Source: DATDYW01 sp044375695
Lineage (GTDB): Bacteria > Patescibacteriota > Minisyncoccia > Phycocordibacterales > JAACPR01
Length of the DNA: 9,110 nucleotides
NCBI GenBank assembly: GCA_044375695.1
Contig: JBILMG010000029.1
Location: 1-9,110, forward strand
Direction of reading: 5' to 3'
In this document: in pieces, positions 1 through 6,025 of the stretch
How positions within the stretch are numbered: position 1 is the first letter of the stretch
Layout: each line of letters starts with the position of its first letter
The notes under the pieces: model-generated
Seen by the model: the letters and a program-made list of their open reading frames with translations, nothing else
Databases searched by the model: none
What the model was told of the DNA's origin: nothing
Translations under genes and position numbers: made by a program

Positions 1-35
1 CCGTGGGGCGCCGCCGCTTCTCTCTGTCTGGGTTC

Positions 36-971
36 CTAGTCCTCGATCTCCTTGAGCGCCTCCTCGATTTTGTCGTTGGCGTCGTCGATGTGGTCCTTCA
101 CCTCGTCCCAGTCTTCGTCGTCGTAGGCGTCTTTGGCGTCGTCAATGGAATCTTCGGCGTCGTCGAGCAGGTCCTCCGCGTCGTTGGTGTCGCGGTCTTC
201 GTCCTCGGCCTCATCGAACTCGTCGCGCGCGTCGTCGAGCTCTTCCTCGGCTTCGTCGATCAGGCGCGAGGCCTCTTCTTCGTCGGACTCATTTTTCTTG
301 CCGCCGTCGTCTTCGATCTCGTCCTCTGAGTCGTTCGCCAGGTCTTCGCCGTCCTCAGCGTACTTCTTGGCCTCGGCGTAATCTTCCGCCAGGTACGCTT
401 CGTACCCCTTAAAGATTTCATCGAGCGCGTCTTCGATCATTTCCTTGGCGTCGTTGGTGTCGCGATCGTCATCTTTGGCATCCTCGTAGGAATCGATGGC
501 GTCGTAGTAGGCGGCTTTAGCCTTCTTGAGCGCGGCGCGGGCCTGGCTCGCCTTCGCCGCGTCAGCCTTGGCGGGGGAAGCCGACGAAGAGGCTGGCGTG
601 GCAGGGGTGGCGGGGGAAGGCGTCGGCGAGGTCGGGGTGGCCGGCGCCGCGACGAGCGCGCGGTACTTCGCCTGGGAAACCGGTCCCCAGGTGCCCGAAA
701 TCGGCACGATGCCGTTGGCGGTCTGCCACTTCTTCACCGCGTCGCGCGTCTTCTCGCGGTAGAGCGAGGTTTCGTTGCCGGGAGAGCCGACGCCGGAGGT
801 GGCGACGGTGAAGCCTTCGGCGTTGAGGTACCGCTGCAGGCAGCGCACCTCTTCGCTGGTCGAGCCGAGCTCGAGCGTCTTGGTGAAGGAGCACTCTGCC
901 GCGCCGGCGGCCAAAGAGGGGATGGCCGCGAGGGCGGCCGCGGCGAGGGCGTAAATCTTCTGGCGATTCAT
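36..971 (-). CDS. Exported peptidoglycan-binding protein with acidic helical repeats
   Basis: 311 residues. Residues 1-24 form a signal peptide (MNRQ, Ala/Leu-rich core, Ala-x-Ala-like end). Residues 27-107 match the PG_binding_1 fold (LELGSTSEEVRCLQRYLNA, then AVKKWQTANGI, then TWGPVSQAKY), which binds cell-wall peptidoglycan. C27 and C44 may form a disulfide; the sequence before C27 (AAE) is a poor lipobox, so a lipoprotein is unlikely. A Pro/Ala/Ser/Thr linker spans about 109-140. Residues 141-311 are very rich in Asp and Glu and look helical. This tail holds two related modules, each containing DRDTNDA (169-175 and 259-265, 90 residues apart) followed by an 'AEDYAEAKKYAEDG' or 'DEDWDEVKDHIDDA' helix. 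The start is supported by AAGGAA five bases upstream. It is probably wall-bound, and the acidic tail may bind cations or a partner, which is inference. No terminator is visible in the 35 bases left after the stop. Confidence 0.87.
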   Translation of the reverse strand: MNRQKIYALAAAALAAIPSLAAGAAECSFTKTLELGSTSEEVRCLQRYLNAEGFTVATSGVGSPGNETSLYREKTRDAVKKWQTANGIVPISGTWGPVSQAKYRALVAAPATPTSPTPSPATPATPASSSASPAKADAAKASQARAALKKAKAAYYDAIDSYEDAKDDDRDTNDAKEMIEDALDEIFKGYEAYLAEDYAEAKKYAEDGEDLANDSEDEIEDDGGKKNESDEEEASRLIDEAEEELDDARDEFDEAEDEDRDTNDAEDLLDDAEDSIDDAKDAYDDEDWDEVKDHIDDANDKIEEALKEIED

Positions 972-976
972 TGACG

Positions 977-982
977 TTCCTT
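977..982 (-). promoter_or_regulatory. Shine-Dalgarno site of the peptidoglycan-binding protein gene
   Basis: The minus strand reads AAGGAA, five bases before the ATG at 971. It fixes the start codon. It is one of only two clear ribosome binding sites seen in the window; the other precedes the RRM gene. Confidence 0.65.
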
Positions 983-998
983 AAGTGGTAACGCTCAA

Positions 999-1007
999 AT
1001 TCTAGCA
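999..1007 (-). promoter_or_regulatory. Extended -10 promoter of the peptidoglycan-binding protein gene
   Basis: On the minus strand this reads TGC-TAGAAT, five of six matches to TATAAT plus the TGn extension. No convincing -35 box lies upstream. It predicts a transcript start near 992 and a leader of about 20 bases. That leader contains a Shine-Dalgarno site, unlike most genes in this window. Confidence 0.6.
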
Positions 1008-1025
1008 GAGGGTTGCCGCTGCGCT

Positions 1026-1059
1026 TAAAAAGAAAAGCGCCACCCGTTTCGGGTGGCGC
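1026..1059 (-). terminator. Intrinsic terminator of the TIM-barrel gene
   Basis: A 10-bp perfect stem (1037-1046 paired with 1050-1059) closes a three-base loop. On the minus strand a T-rich run (TTTTCTTTTT) follows. It lies about 24 bases past the stop at 1083 and separates this gene from the peptidoglycan-binding protein gene downstream. Confidence 0.85.
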
Positions 1060-1082
1060 CAGATTTCATCCTAGAGCAGCGA

Positions 1083-1955
1083 TTACGAATGTTCGGGCAG
1101 GAAGCCGAGCTTGCGCAGCGTCTCGGCGTCGCGCGCCAGGCACTCGACCCCTACGACCTCGGTGTCGCAGATTTTGCTCGGCAACTTGAAGGCTTTGATG
1201 ACAGACCCGTCGAACGGCTCATCGCCAACGAGGCAGTCGTCGGCGAGACATTCGGCGGCGTTCTTCGCGTAGAGCTCAAAATCAATGCCGCGCGGCACGT
1301 CGAGCGGGCTGCGCCCTACGTTCGCGAACTCCAGGTACTTCACCCGCAGCCCGTTCCTGACCATGTGGAGCAGGTCGTTGGCGTCGAGGCCGCGCGCGTG
1401 CGCGTGCCCCGTGTCCCACTGGATGGCGAGTGCCGGATAGCCAGCAATCAGCTCGGCGAGGAGCCGGAACGGATCAGGCGTGCCGTCTTCGGTAGGGTTC
1501 AGCGGCTCGAAGCAGACCCAATCGAGCCCCTCTTCTTGCCGGAGCTCATCCACCATCGCGATCCATTTGGCGAGCTCTTTTTTATCGAAGGAAGCGCGCT
1601 GGACCATGTGGTGAGTGTGCGTTGGGCCTACCATGCCGTTTGGCCCTACTCCGGCTAAGTAGAGCTTGCGCGCCAGGCGCATCTGTATCCGAAGCACCGC
1701 GCTGGCCGCGGCGAATTCCCGTAAAGGGTCAGGTCCCTGGCCGGCCATGAACCCGCAGATCAAGGAGGACATGCGGTGCCTCTTTAGCGCGGCGATGATG
1801 CCGTCGTGGTCTTCTGGCTGGGTGCACGCGGCGACGATGACCTGGCCGCCGTACCCAAACGACCAGTCGTGGGGAAGGGTGATGTCGAGGATTTCGGGGG
1901 TGACCGCCGGGCCGTGGGCCAGGCAGTGGGATAGAACAGTGTGGGGGAGCTTCAT
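1083..1955 (-). CDS. Sugar phosphate isomerase/epimerase-like TIM-barrel protein
   Basis: 290 residues, the usual length for the xylose isomerase-like TIM-barrel family (hydroxypyruvate isomerase, IolE, D-tagatose 3-epimerase relatives). Metal-ligand landmarks are recognisable: E150 in VCFEPLN, D181 and H184 in QWDTGHAHARG, and E271 in GVECLARDAETLRKLGF. The third-ligand region, YLEFANVGR (207-215), has Tyr where relatives such as hydroxypyruvate isomerase have His (HIQIADVPGR). The family catalyses aldose-ketose isomerisation or epimerisation of sugars with a divalent metal; the substrate here cannot be named. The ATG at 1955 has no Shine-Dalgarno site. The same frame stays open upstream for about 23 codons without ATG, GTG or TTG, so the true N-terminus is slightly uncertain. 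It is transcribed alone, divergent from the small membrane protein at 2099. Confidence 0.82.
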   Translation of the reverse strand: MKLPHTVLSHCLAHGPAVTPEILDITLPHDWSFGYGGQVIVAACTQPEDHDGIIAALKRHRMSSLICGFMAGQGPDPLREFAAASAVLRIQMRLARKLYLAGVGPNGMVGPTHTHHMVQRASFDKKELAKWIAMVDELRQEEGLDWVCFEPLNPTEDGTPDPFRLLAELIAGYPALAIQWDTGHAHARGLDANDLLHMVRNGLRVKYLEFANVGRSPLDVPRGIDFELYAKNAAECLADDCLVGDEPFDGSVIKAFKLPSKICDTEVVGVECLARDAETLRKLGFLPEHS

Positions 1956-1970
1956 GTATTTGTATTCGGT

Positions 1971-1976
1971 TTTGTA
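1971..1976 (-). promoter_or_regulatory. Weak candidate -10 box of the TIM-barrel gene
   Basis: The minus strand reads TACAAA (four of six matches), 15 bases before the ATG, predicting a leader of about 8 bases. A perfect TTGACA lies further upstream on the same strand (2044-2049) but has only a poor -10 partner (TAGCGT). Either could be the promoter. Confidence 0.3.
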
Positions 1977-2082
1977 GAACCAGGCTTCGGCGCATTGGCG
2001 CGGCAGCCCAAATTCCGCGTGACGCTACCCCGAAAGAAAGGCTTGTCAAACATTAGCCTCGGCTTGCGTCGCTTTTAGCCGG

Positions 2083-2091
2083 TGGTAGAAC
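2083..2091 (+). promoter_or_regulatory. Extended -10 promoter of the small membrane protein gene
   Basis: TGG-TAGAAC ends seven bases before the ATG at 2099, so transcription should begin at about the base before the start codon. A weak -35 (TTGCGT, 2064-2069, 16-bp spacer) is possible. There is no Shine-Dalgarno site. Confidence 0.5.
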
Positions 2092-2098
2092 AGGGCCC

Positions 2099-2329
2099 AT
2101 GAAACAGAAATTGATTGCCATCGGCGCGCTCGTGATTGCGGCTCTCGTCCTGTTCTTCCTCTTCGGCAAGGCGTCCGCCCCCGAGTCTGCCTCGACCGCG
2201 GGCGAAGGCGTCGCCGCGACCACCACGACCGCGACCACCACCGTCACCCTCAAGGACGGCACCACCGTCATTGTCCCGCCGGGTTCTCCGGTTCAGGCTG
2301 CCGCTCCCGCCTACTACTACAAGGGCTAA
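2099..2329 (+). CDS. Small membrane-anchored protein, unknown function
   Basis: 76 residues; I do not recognise a family. MKQK is followed by a hydrophobic segment (about 5-23) that would anchor the protein in the membrane with the C-terminus outside. It could also be an uncleaved signal sequence. The rest is low-complexity: an Ala/Ser/Glu stretch, a Thr run (about 41-49), then VTLKDGTTVIVPPGSPV, which could form a small beta hairpin, and a Tyr-rich end (AYYYKG). Coding is supported by the promoter placed just before the ATG, a strong terminator 23 bases after the TAA, and start-to-stop fit between two neighbours. The start codon has no ribosome binding site, consistent with a leaderless mRNA. 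It is divergent from the TIM-barrel gene across 143 bp. Confidence 0.72.
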   Translation: MKQKLIAIGALVIAALVLFFLFGKASAPESASTAGEGVAATTTTATTTVTLKDGTTVIVPPGSPVQAAAPAYYYKG

Positions 2330-2351
2330 GCCTGTCTTCTGGCAGCGGCTG

Positions 2352-2380
2352 CGCGCGCCCGGAACCCGGGTGCGCGTTTT
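2352..2380 (+). terminator. Intrinsic terminator of the small membrane protein gene
   Basis: An 11-bp GC-rich stem (2352-2362 with 2366-2376) contains one G-U pair, has a three-base loop, and is followed by TTTT. It lies between the stop at 2329 and the next promoter at 2406. Confidence 0.75.
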
Positions 2381-2405
2381 CGCGTTCGGCCAAGTCTGGT
2401 TTCTG

Positions 2406-2411
2406 TATAAT
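2406..2411 (+). promoter_or_regulatory. Consensus -10 box (TATAAT) of the antiporter gene
   Basis: A perfect TATAAT ends seven bases before the ATG at 2419. It overlaps the alternative ATG at 2410, which therefore cannot be in the transcript if this box is used. This is the main argument for starting the protein at 2419 without a leader. No clear -35 is seen. Confidence 0.65.
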
Positions 2412-2418
2412 GCCGCCC

Positions 2419-3381
2419 ATGTTTTCAGCAATCGCCGTCGCCGTCGGTTTAGGTTTGTTGGTTAAAGGTGCCGACTGGCTCGTCTCGGGCGCGTCCGGGG
2501 TAGCCTCTCGCTTCGGGATTTCTCCGCTGGTAATCGGCTTAACCGTGGTCGCTTTCGGAACCTCGGCGCCCGAGCTGTCGGTGAACCTTCTCGCCGCCTT
2601 CGACGGCAACGACGCGATCGCGGTGGGCAACATTGTCGGCAGCAACATTGCCAACGTGCTCCTCATCCTGGGTATCGCCGCGATTCTCGCCCCGATGCGG
2701 GTTCAGAGGACGACCGTCTGGAAAGAGATTCCGATGAGCCTGCTGGCTGCGGCGGTCCTCTTCGCCTTCGGCGCCGATGTCTTCCTGGACGGCGCGCCGA
2801 CAAACGTGCTCAGCCGCGCCGAAGCGCTCTCCCTGATTGGCTTCTTTGTAATCTTTCTCTACTACACCTTCGGCATCGCCCGAACCGGCCAGGACGCCGA
2901 TTCGGCCGAGTCACCGGCCTTCTCGCCGCGCGCCCCTTGGCGCCTCGCGCTGCTCATTGTTGCCGGGCTCGCCCTCCTGATTGTCGGCGGCGGCCTCGTG
3001 GTCGACGGCGCTACCGCGATTGCCGCGGCGCTGGGTATTCCTGAGCGCATCATCGCGCTGACCCTCGTCGCGGTTGGCACCTCCTTGCCCGAGCTCGCCA
3101 CCTCGGTCGTGGCGGCGCTGCGGGGCGAGGCCGACATCGCGGTGGGCAACGTTGTCGGCAGCAACATATTCAACATTTTTTGGATCCTCGGCGTGACCGG
3201 ACTGATCCGCCCGCTGTCTTTTCCCGCCGGCTCTTCGTTCGACCTCGCCGTCCTGGTCGCCACGAGCCTCATCCTCTTCCTGGCGCTCTTCGTCGGCCGT
3301 CGGCACTCGCTCTGCCGTGGCGAAGGCGTAACCTTTCTCTTGCTCTACGCCGCTTACGTGACGCACCTGGCGCTCGCCTAG
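2419..3381 (+). CDS. Calcium/sodium antiporter, CaxA/YrbG family
   Basis: 320 residues from ATG 2419, close to E. coli YrbG (about 325). An integral membrane exchanger that moves Ca2+ out against Na+ (some relatives also use K+). It has the two inverted alpha-repeats of the Ca2+/cation antiporter superfamily. The first has GTSAPE (47-52) and GNIVGSN (70-76). The second has GTSLPE (220-225) and GNVVGSN (243-249). The Glu in each GTSxPE and the Asn in each GN/GSN motif are the ion-coordinating residues known in the family. About ten hydrophobic segments are present. A charged cytoplasmic loop (about 154-172, GQDADSAES) links the halves. The DNA encoding the two GNxVGSN motifs is nearly identical (about 2617 and 3135), reflecting internal duplication plus codon bias. 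A start at 2410 adds MPP but overlaps the -10 box. The gene appears monocistronic. Confidence 0.93.
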   Translation: MFSAIAVAVGLGLLVKGADWLVSGASGVASRFGISPLVIGLTVVAFGTSAPELSVNLLAAFDGNDAIAVGNIVGSNIANVLLILGIAAILAPMRVQRTTVWKEIPMSLLAAAVLFAFGADVFLDGAPTNVLSRAEALSLIGFFVIFLYYTFGIARTGQDADSAESPAFSPRAPWRLALLIVAGLALLIVGGGLVVDGATAIAAALGIPERIIALTLVAVGTSLPELATSVVAALRGEADIAVGNVVGSNIFNIFWILGVTGLIRPLSFPAGSSFDLAVLVATSLILFLALFVGRRHSLCRGEGVTFLLLYAAYVTHLALA

Positions 3382-3383
3382 CG

Positions 3384-3389
3384 TACAAT
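3384..3389 (+). promoter_or_regulatory. -10 box (TACAAT) of the cupin gene
   Basis: TACAAT (five of six matches) lies two bases after the antiporter stop. It predicts a start near 3396 and a leader of about 22 bases. The leader has no good Shine-Dalgarno site but carries ACAAAAA just before the ATG. TTAAAC (3405-3410) is a weaker alternative closer to the gene. Confidence 0.5.
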
Positions 3390-3418
3390 TGGCCGCGCAT
3401 CCAGGTTAAACAAAAACA

Positions 3419-3814
3419 ATGAAAGGCCACATCATCAACCTCGAGCAGGAAACCGTTGGCAACGCCGATTTCCGTCGCGTCCTCTACACCGGCAAGAACC
3501 TGCAGCTCGTGCTCATGTCCATTCCCGCTGGCGGCGAAATTGGCGAAGAGGTGCACGCCGAGCACGACCAGTTCCTCCGCGTCGACCAGGGGGCGGGGGA
3601 GGCGGTGATCGATGGCGTCACCACCGAAATTGCCGACGGCTGGTCGATTCTGGTTCCGGCCGGCGCCCGCCACAACATTCGCAACACCAGCGTGGCCGAC
3701 CTCAAGCTCTACACGCTCTACGCGCCGCCCGAGCACAAAGACGGCACGGTGCACGCGACGGTGGCCGACGCGATGGCCGCTTCCGAGCACTTCGACGGGA
3801 AAACCAGCGAGTAG
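3419..3814 (+). CDS. Single-domain cupin protein
   Basis: 131 residues forming one cupin beta-barrel. Cupin motif 1 spans about 38-60 (GGEIGEEVHAEHDQFLRV), with H46, H49 and Q51 as possible metal ligands. Motif 2 spans about 74-90 (GWSILVPAGARHNIRNTS), with H85 as a ligand. The end YAPPEHKDGTVHAT is typical of the small stand-alone cupins often annotated as mannose-6-phosphate isomerase-like. These are cytoplasmic metal-binding proteins; the reaction or ligand cannot be deduced here and a sugar role is only a guess. There is no signal peptide. The gene starts 37 bases after the antiporter stop with its own -10 box and ends at a hairpin (3823-3847), so it is probably transcribed alone. The ATG lacks a Shine-Dalgarno site but is preceded by an A-rich ACAAAAA leader. 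Confidence 0.9.
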   Translation: MKGHIINLEQETVGNADFRRVLYTGKNLQLVLMSIPAGGEIGEEVHAEHDQFLRVDQGAGEAVIDGVTTEIADGWSILVPAGARHNIRNTSVADLKLYTLYAPPEHKDGTVHATVADAMAASEHFDGKTSE

Positions 3815-3822
3815 TTCACGGG

Positions 3823-3850
3823 AGGCCCTGCTAAACTGGTAGGGCCTTTA
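3823..3850 (+). terminator. Terminator hairpin of the cupin gene, overlapping the next promoter
   Basis: A 7-bp perfect stem (3823-3829 with 3841-3847) encloses an 11-base loop. It is followed by an interrupted T-run (TTTACCATTTT, beginning inside the 3' arm). The stop codon is eight bases upstream. The loop contains the candidate -10 box of the following gene. Confidence 0.55.
3829..3837 (+). promoter_or_regulatory. Extended -10 promoter of the membrane protein gene at 3867
   Basis: TGC-TAAACT (four of six matches plus TGn) lies inside the loop of the cupin terminator. It predicts a start near 3844 and a leader of about 22 bases ending in ACAAAAAG directly before the ATG, without a Shine-Dalgarno site. 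Confidence 0.45.
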
Positions 3851-3866
3851 CCATTTTCACAAAAAG

Positions 3867-5072
3867 ATGAACCCCGACCAGATTCCGCCGGTGCCGCCGG
3901 TTCCGACCGCCGCCCCGGTCTCGACCCCTGTTGCCCCTGATCCGGTAGCGGCGGCTGCTCCCGCCGCGCCGGCCGCCGCGCCGCAGCCAGAAATTGTCAC
4001 CATGGCCGCGCCGCGCCGCAGCCACCTCAAGACCATCCTCGCGGTCCTCGTCGTAATCATCTTGGCGGCCCTCGGCGCCGGCTACGCCTGGGCTTACCGC
4101 GGCGCGGAAACGGTGCTGCCGGCCGCTGGCCGCGCGCTCATCGAGGCCGGCACGGTGCGCACCGTCGCGAGCGTCGACATGACCATCGAGGCGCTGGGCG
4201 AGAAATTCAGCCTGTCTATGGATATGGAGGGAGACTCTGATCAGACCGATCCCGAGCGCCCCAAAATGCAGATGACCGCGAACGCCGAGTTCTACGGCGT
4301 GCTCATGGGCGGCGAGATGCGCCTGGTCGACGAGAACTTCTACCTCAAGCTCAACAAAATTCCTGGAGCCGCTATCGGCGGCGACCCACAGGTACAGGAG
4401 ATGGTGGGGCAGTGGTTCTTCCTTTCGCTGGAGGACATCGCCACCATGACCGGAGAGCCTGTCGATTTCGGCGGCGAAGACGGTTCTGCCGAGGCGGCCG
4501 AGGAAGACCTCGCCCGTCTCGTGGATTCTGGCGCCGTTTCTTTCGGCGCCCCTTCCATTGCGAAGTTCGAGGGCGAGTACGTGCGCGAGTACGACGTTTC
4601 GCTCGACGCCGACAAGCTCGGAGACTTCGTTGTCGCCGAGGCGCGCGACGCGGCCACCACCACCGAATCGAAGGCGCTGGTCGACGAGCTCACGCCGGTA
4701 ATCAGCGGCGTGATGCCAGCCCTGTCCCTCGCGGACGGCAAGGTTCGCGTCGGCCTCTTCTCTGGCCAGCTCCGCTCGGTCGAGGGAACCGTTTTCGTCG
4801 ATATCGCGAAAATAGACCAGGCGGCTCTCGCCGCGGCTGCCGGCGAAGAGGTTCCGGAAGAGGAAATGGAAGGAAAGCTTTCCGCTAAGTTCTCCGCGAC
4901 CTACTCGCGCCACGGCGAGCCGGTCTCCGTCGAGGCTCCGACCGGCGCCACCTCGCTCGCCAATATTCTGAGCGCCACCGAGAGCTACATCTACGACGAT
5001 GCCTCCGGCGCCTACTACGCCGAGGGCGACCCGTACGCGCCGGGCAACTCCACCTACGGGGAGATTCGCTAG
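3867..5072 (+). CDS. Single-span membrane protein with Pro/Ala-rich N-terminus and exported domain
   Basis: 401 residues; not assigned to a named family. Residues 1-45 are Pro/Ala-rich and disordered-looking. RRSHLK (50-55) is a positive stop just before a membrane span (about 56-77), so the N-terminus should be cytoplasmic and the large C-terminal part outside. Residues about 85-350 alternate amphipathic strands and acidic loops: VDMTIEALGEKFSLSMDMEG, KMQMTANAEFYG, GEMRLVDENFYLKLNK, YVREYDVSLDADKL, GKVRVGLFSGQLRSVEGTVF. This half-barrel-like pattern recalls LolA/LppX-type lipid-binding folds, but that is a tentative resemblance. The tail (about 368-401) is Tyr/Ser/Gly-rich. The gene has its own candidate promoter in the preceding terminator loop and ends at a two-way terminator, so it is likely monocistronic. 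A long antisense frame on the minus strand is a GC-bias shadow. Confidence 0.85.
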   Translation: MNPDQIPPVPPVPTAAPVSTPVAPDPVAAAAPAAPAAAPQPEIVTMAAPRRSHLKTILAVLVVIILAALGAGYAWAYRGAETVLPAAGRALIEAGTVRTVASVDMTIEALGEKFSLSMDMEGDSDQTDPERPKMQMTANAEFYGVLMGGEMRLVDENFYLKLNKIPGAAIGGDPQVQEMVGQWFFLSLEDIATMTGEPVDFGGEDGSAEAAEEDLARLVDSGAVSFGAPSIAKFEGEYVREYDVSLDADKLGDFVVAEARDAATTTESKALVDELTPVISGVMPALSLADGKVRVGLFSGQLRSVEGTVFVDIAKIDQAALAAAAGEEVPEEEMEGKLSAKFSATYSRHGEPVSVEAPTGATSLANILSATESYIYDDASGAYYAEGDPYAPGNSTYGEIR

Positions 5073-5081
5073 CGTCCGGTT

Positions 5082-5133
5082 GAGTCAAAAAGAAGAGCCG
5101 GCGCCCCAGGGCGCCGGCTCTTCTTTTTGACTC
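5082..5133. terminator. Bidirectional intrinsic terminator between convergent genes
   Basis: A perfect 25-bp inverted repeat (5082-5106 with 5109-5133) has a two-base centre. The core is the GC-rich AGCCGGCGCCC stem, flanked by AAAAAGAAG on one side and CTTCTTTTT on the other. Each strand therefore carries a stem followed by a T-tract. It begins 10 bases after the stop at 5072 and abuts the stop of the minus-strand gene at 5134, so it can end both transcripts. Confidence 0.92.
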
Positions 5134-5766
5134 TTACCTAATTCCCGAATCGCAGCTCGCCGAGAACGTCGTGTCGCCGCCTTCGGTAACCGTGAACGTT
5201 TCTTCGCACCGAGGCAGAACCCGTCCGCTCGAAATTCGGTACGTGCCGGCCGGGAGCGTGGCGTAGAATTTGCCGGCGCTGACCTGGACAACGGTAACCT
5301 CACCGCCGTCCTCTGGTGCGATTCGCAGGTCGCCCTCGTAGTCTTCGGTGGGGCAGGGCTTGTCGAAGGTGGTCTCGTACGGGCAGATCGGGGCAAGGGT
5401 CACCGTGCCGCTCACAGTTCCTTCGCCCGGGCACGCCGCGAACGTGCAGCCGCGCGCGCCGTCTCGGCCGACGCCGCTGCCGTCGGGGCAAATTCGCGCG
5501 TCTTCGGTGCAGGCGACCGGCAGATCTCCGGTATCCGTCGCCTTTTTGGGGCACTCGAAGAACGCGCAGCCGTTCGCCGCATCTCGCCCGACGCTGCTGC
5601 CGTCGTCGCAGAGCTTCGCGTCCGCGGTGCAGACGCTCATCTTCGGGGTCTCCGGGCGGTTCGACCCTAGCGGGTTATCCGCCAGCTTGGCGAAGCGGCC
5701 GATCAGGTAGAGGGCGCCGATCGCGAGCAGGAAGATGACGATGAGCCCAAAGGCGAGTTTTTTCAT
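5134..5766 (-). CDS. Membrane-anchored protein with two cysteine modules and a beta domain
   Basis: 210 residues. MKK and a hydrophobic stretch (5-23) form a signal anchor; the remainder should be outside the membrane. Two modules follow. Module 1 spans 46-73 (C46, C53, C67, C72) and module 2 spans 86-113 (C86, C93, C107, C112), exactly 40 residues apart. The shared pattern is C-T-x-D-A-x-[LI]-C-x-D-G-S-x-V-G-R-D-x-x-x-G-C-x-F-x-x-C-P. Residues about 115-208 look like a small beta-sandwich of the carboxypeptidase-regulatory type (GTVSGTVTLAPICP, KFYATLPAGTYRISSG, FTVTEGGDTTFSASC), with C128, C138, C187 and C205 probably paired. Both domain types recur in surface proteins of Parcubacteria as I know them; the function is unknown. 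The start has a -10 box six bases upstream and no ribosome site, consistent with a leaderless mRNA. Confidence 0.87.
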   Translation of the reverse strand: MKKLAFGLIVIFLLAIGALYLIGRFAKLADNPLGSNRPETPKMSVCTADAKLCDDGSSVGRDAANGCAFFECPKKATDTGDLPVACTEDARICPDGSGVGRDGARGCTFAACPGEGTVSGTVTLAPICPYETTFDKPCPTEDYEGDLRIAPEDGGEVTVVQVSAGKFYATLPAGTYRISSGRVLPRCEETFTVTEGGDTTFSASCDSGIR

Positions 5767-5772
5767 GTCGCC

Positions 5773-5778
5773 ACTCTA
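5773..5778 (-). promoter_or_regulatory. -10 box of the cysteine-module gene
   Basis: The minus strand reads TAGAGT (four of six matches), six bases before the ATG at 5766. The predicted transcript start is the A of the start codon itself. No TGn extension and no -35 are evident. Confidence 0.45.
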
Positions 5779-5861
5779 TCGCGACCAGAAACCGCGGGGC
5801 AGGGATAGGCAGCTGTGGAAATTACCGCCCGGCCAACGTTCGGGCCTTTAAACGTAAGGCG

Positions 5862-6020
5862 ACGTAGGGCTTTTGGGGCACCGCCAGGCCGGGCGATTGA
5901 CTTTCCCCCTACGTGTGCGAGAGTTGTATTTGTCAGAAGTCTGGCCCTTGGCCGTGCTAGTCCCACGGGCCCCAGGTCCCCGCTCTGATCGGAGCCACGA
6001 CCCGTTCGGGCCCGTTAGAT
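5862..6020 (+). promoter_or_regulatory. Possible structured leader upstream of the RRM gene
   Basis: The 271 bases between the divergent genes at 5766 and 6038 hold no gene I can support but several potential hairpins. ACGTAGGG (5862-5869) pairs with CCCTACGT (5907-5914), enclosing a CGCC/GGCG hairpin (5882-5895). Closer to the gene lie CTGG/CCAG plus CCGTG/CACGG (5941-5975), GCTCT/GGAGC with a GATC loop (5982-5995), and CCC/GGG (6001-6010). The last three would stack just before the Shine-Dalgarno site. No confident -10 box is seen; weak options are TATTTG (5927-5932) and TTGACT (5897-5902) without a partner. A long regulatory leader is plausible for an RNA-binding protein, but GC-rich DNA folds easily. 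Confidence 0.3.
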
Positions 6021-6025
6021 AAGGA
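6021..6025 (+). promoter_or_regulatory. Shine-Dalgarno-like site of the RRM gene
   Basis: AAGGA lies 12 bases before the ATG at 6038, a somewhat long spacing. Its presence fits a gene with a real 5' leader, in contrast to the leaderless neighbours. Confidence 0.45.

Noticed and set aside
1053..1658. Plus-strand open frame opposite the TIM-barrel gene
   Set aside because: It starts inside the terminator region, has no family motif, and the opposite frame carries the conserved metal-site motifs.
2410..2418. ATG 2410 as the antiporter start
   Set aside because: It overlaps the TATAAT box at 2406-2411, so a transcript from that promoter would lack it. It would be valid only if transcription starts further upstream.
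2617..3169. Near-identical DNA segments about 520 bp apart
   Set aside because: They encode the two conserved GNxVGSN motifs of the antiporter's inverted repeats, so protein conservation and codon bias explain them without a mobile repeat.
3831..4913. Long minus-strand open frame (360 codons) opposite the membrane protein gene
   Set aside because: Composition is shadow-like (Arg/Gly/His-rich), it runs against a gene with a clear membrane span, promoter and terminator, and it contains no recognisable motif. Long antisense frames are expected in GC-rich genes.
5827..5848. GCCCG/CGGGC hairpin followed by TTT, resembling a terminator
   Set aside because: No plus-strand gene ends upstream; the region lies between two divergent genes and the T-run is only three bases.
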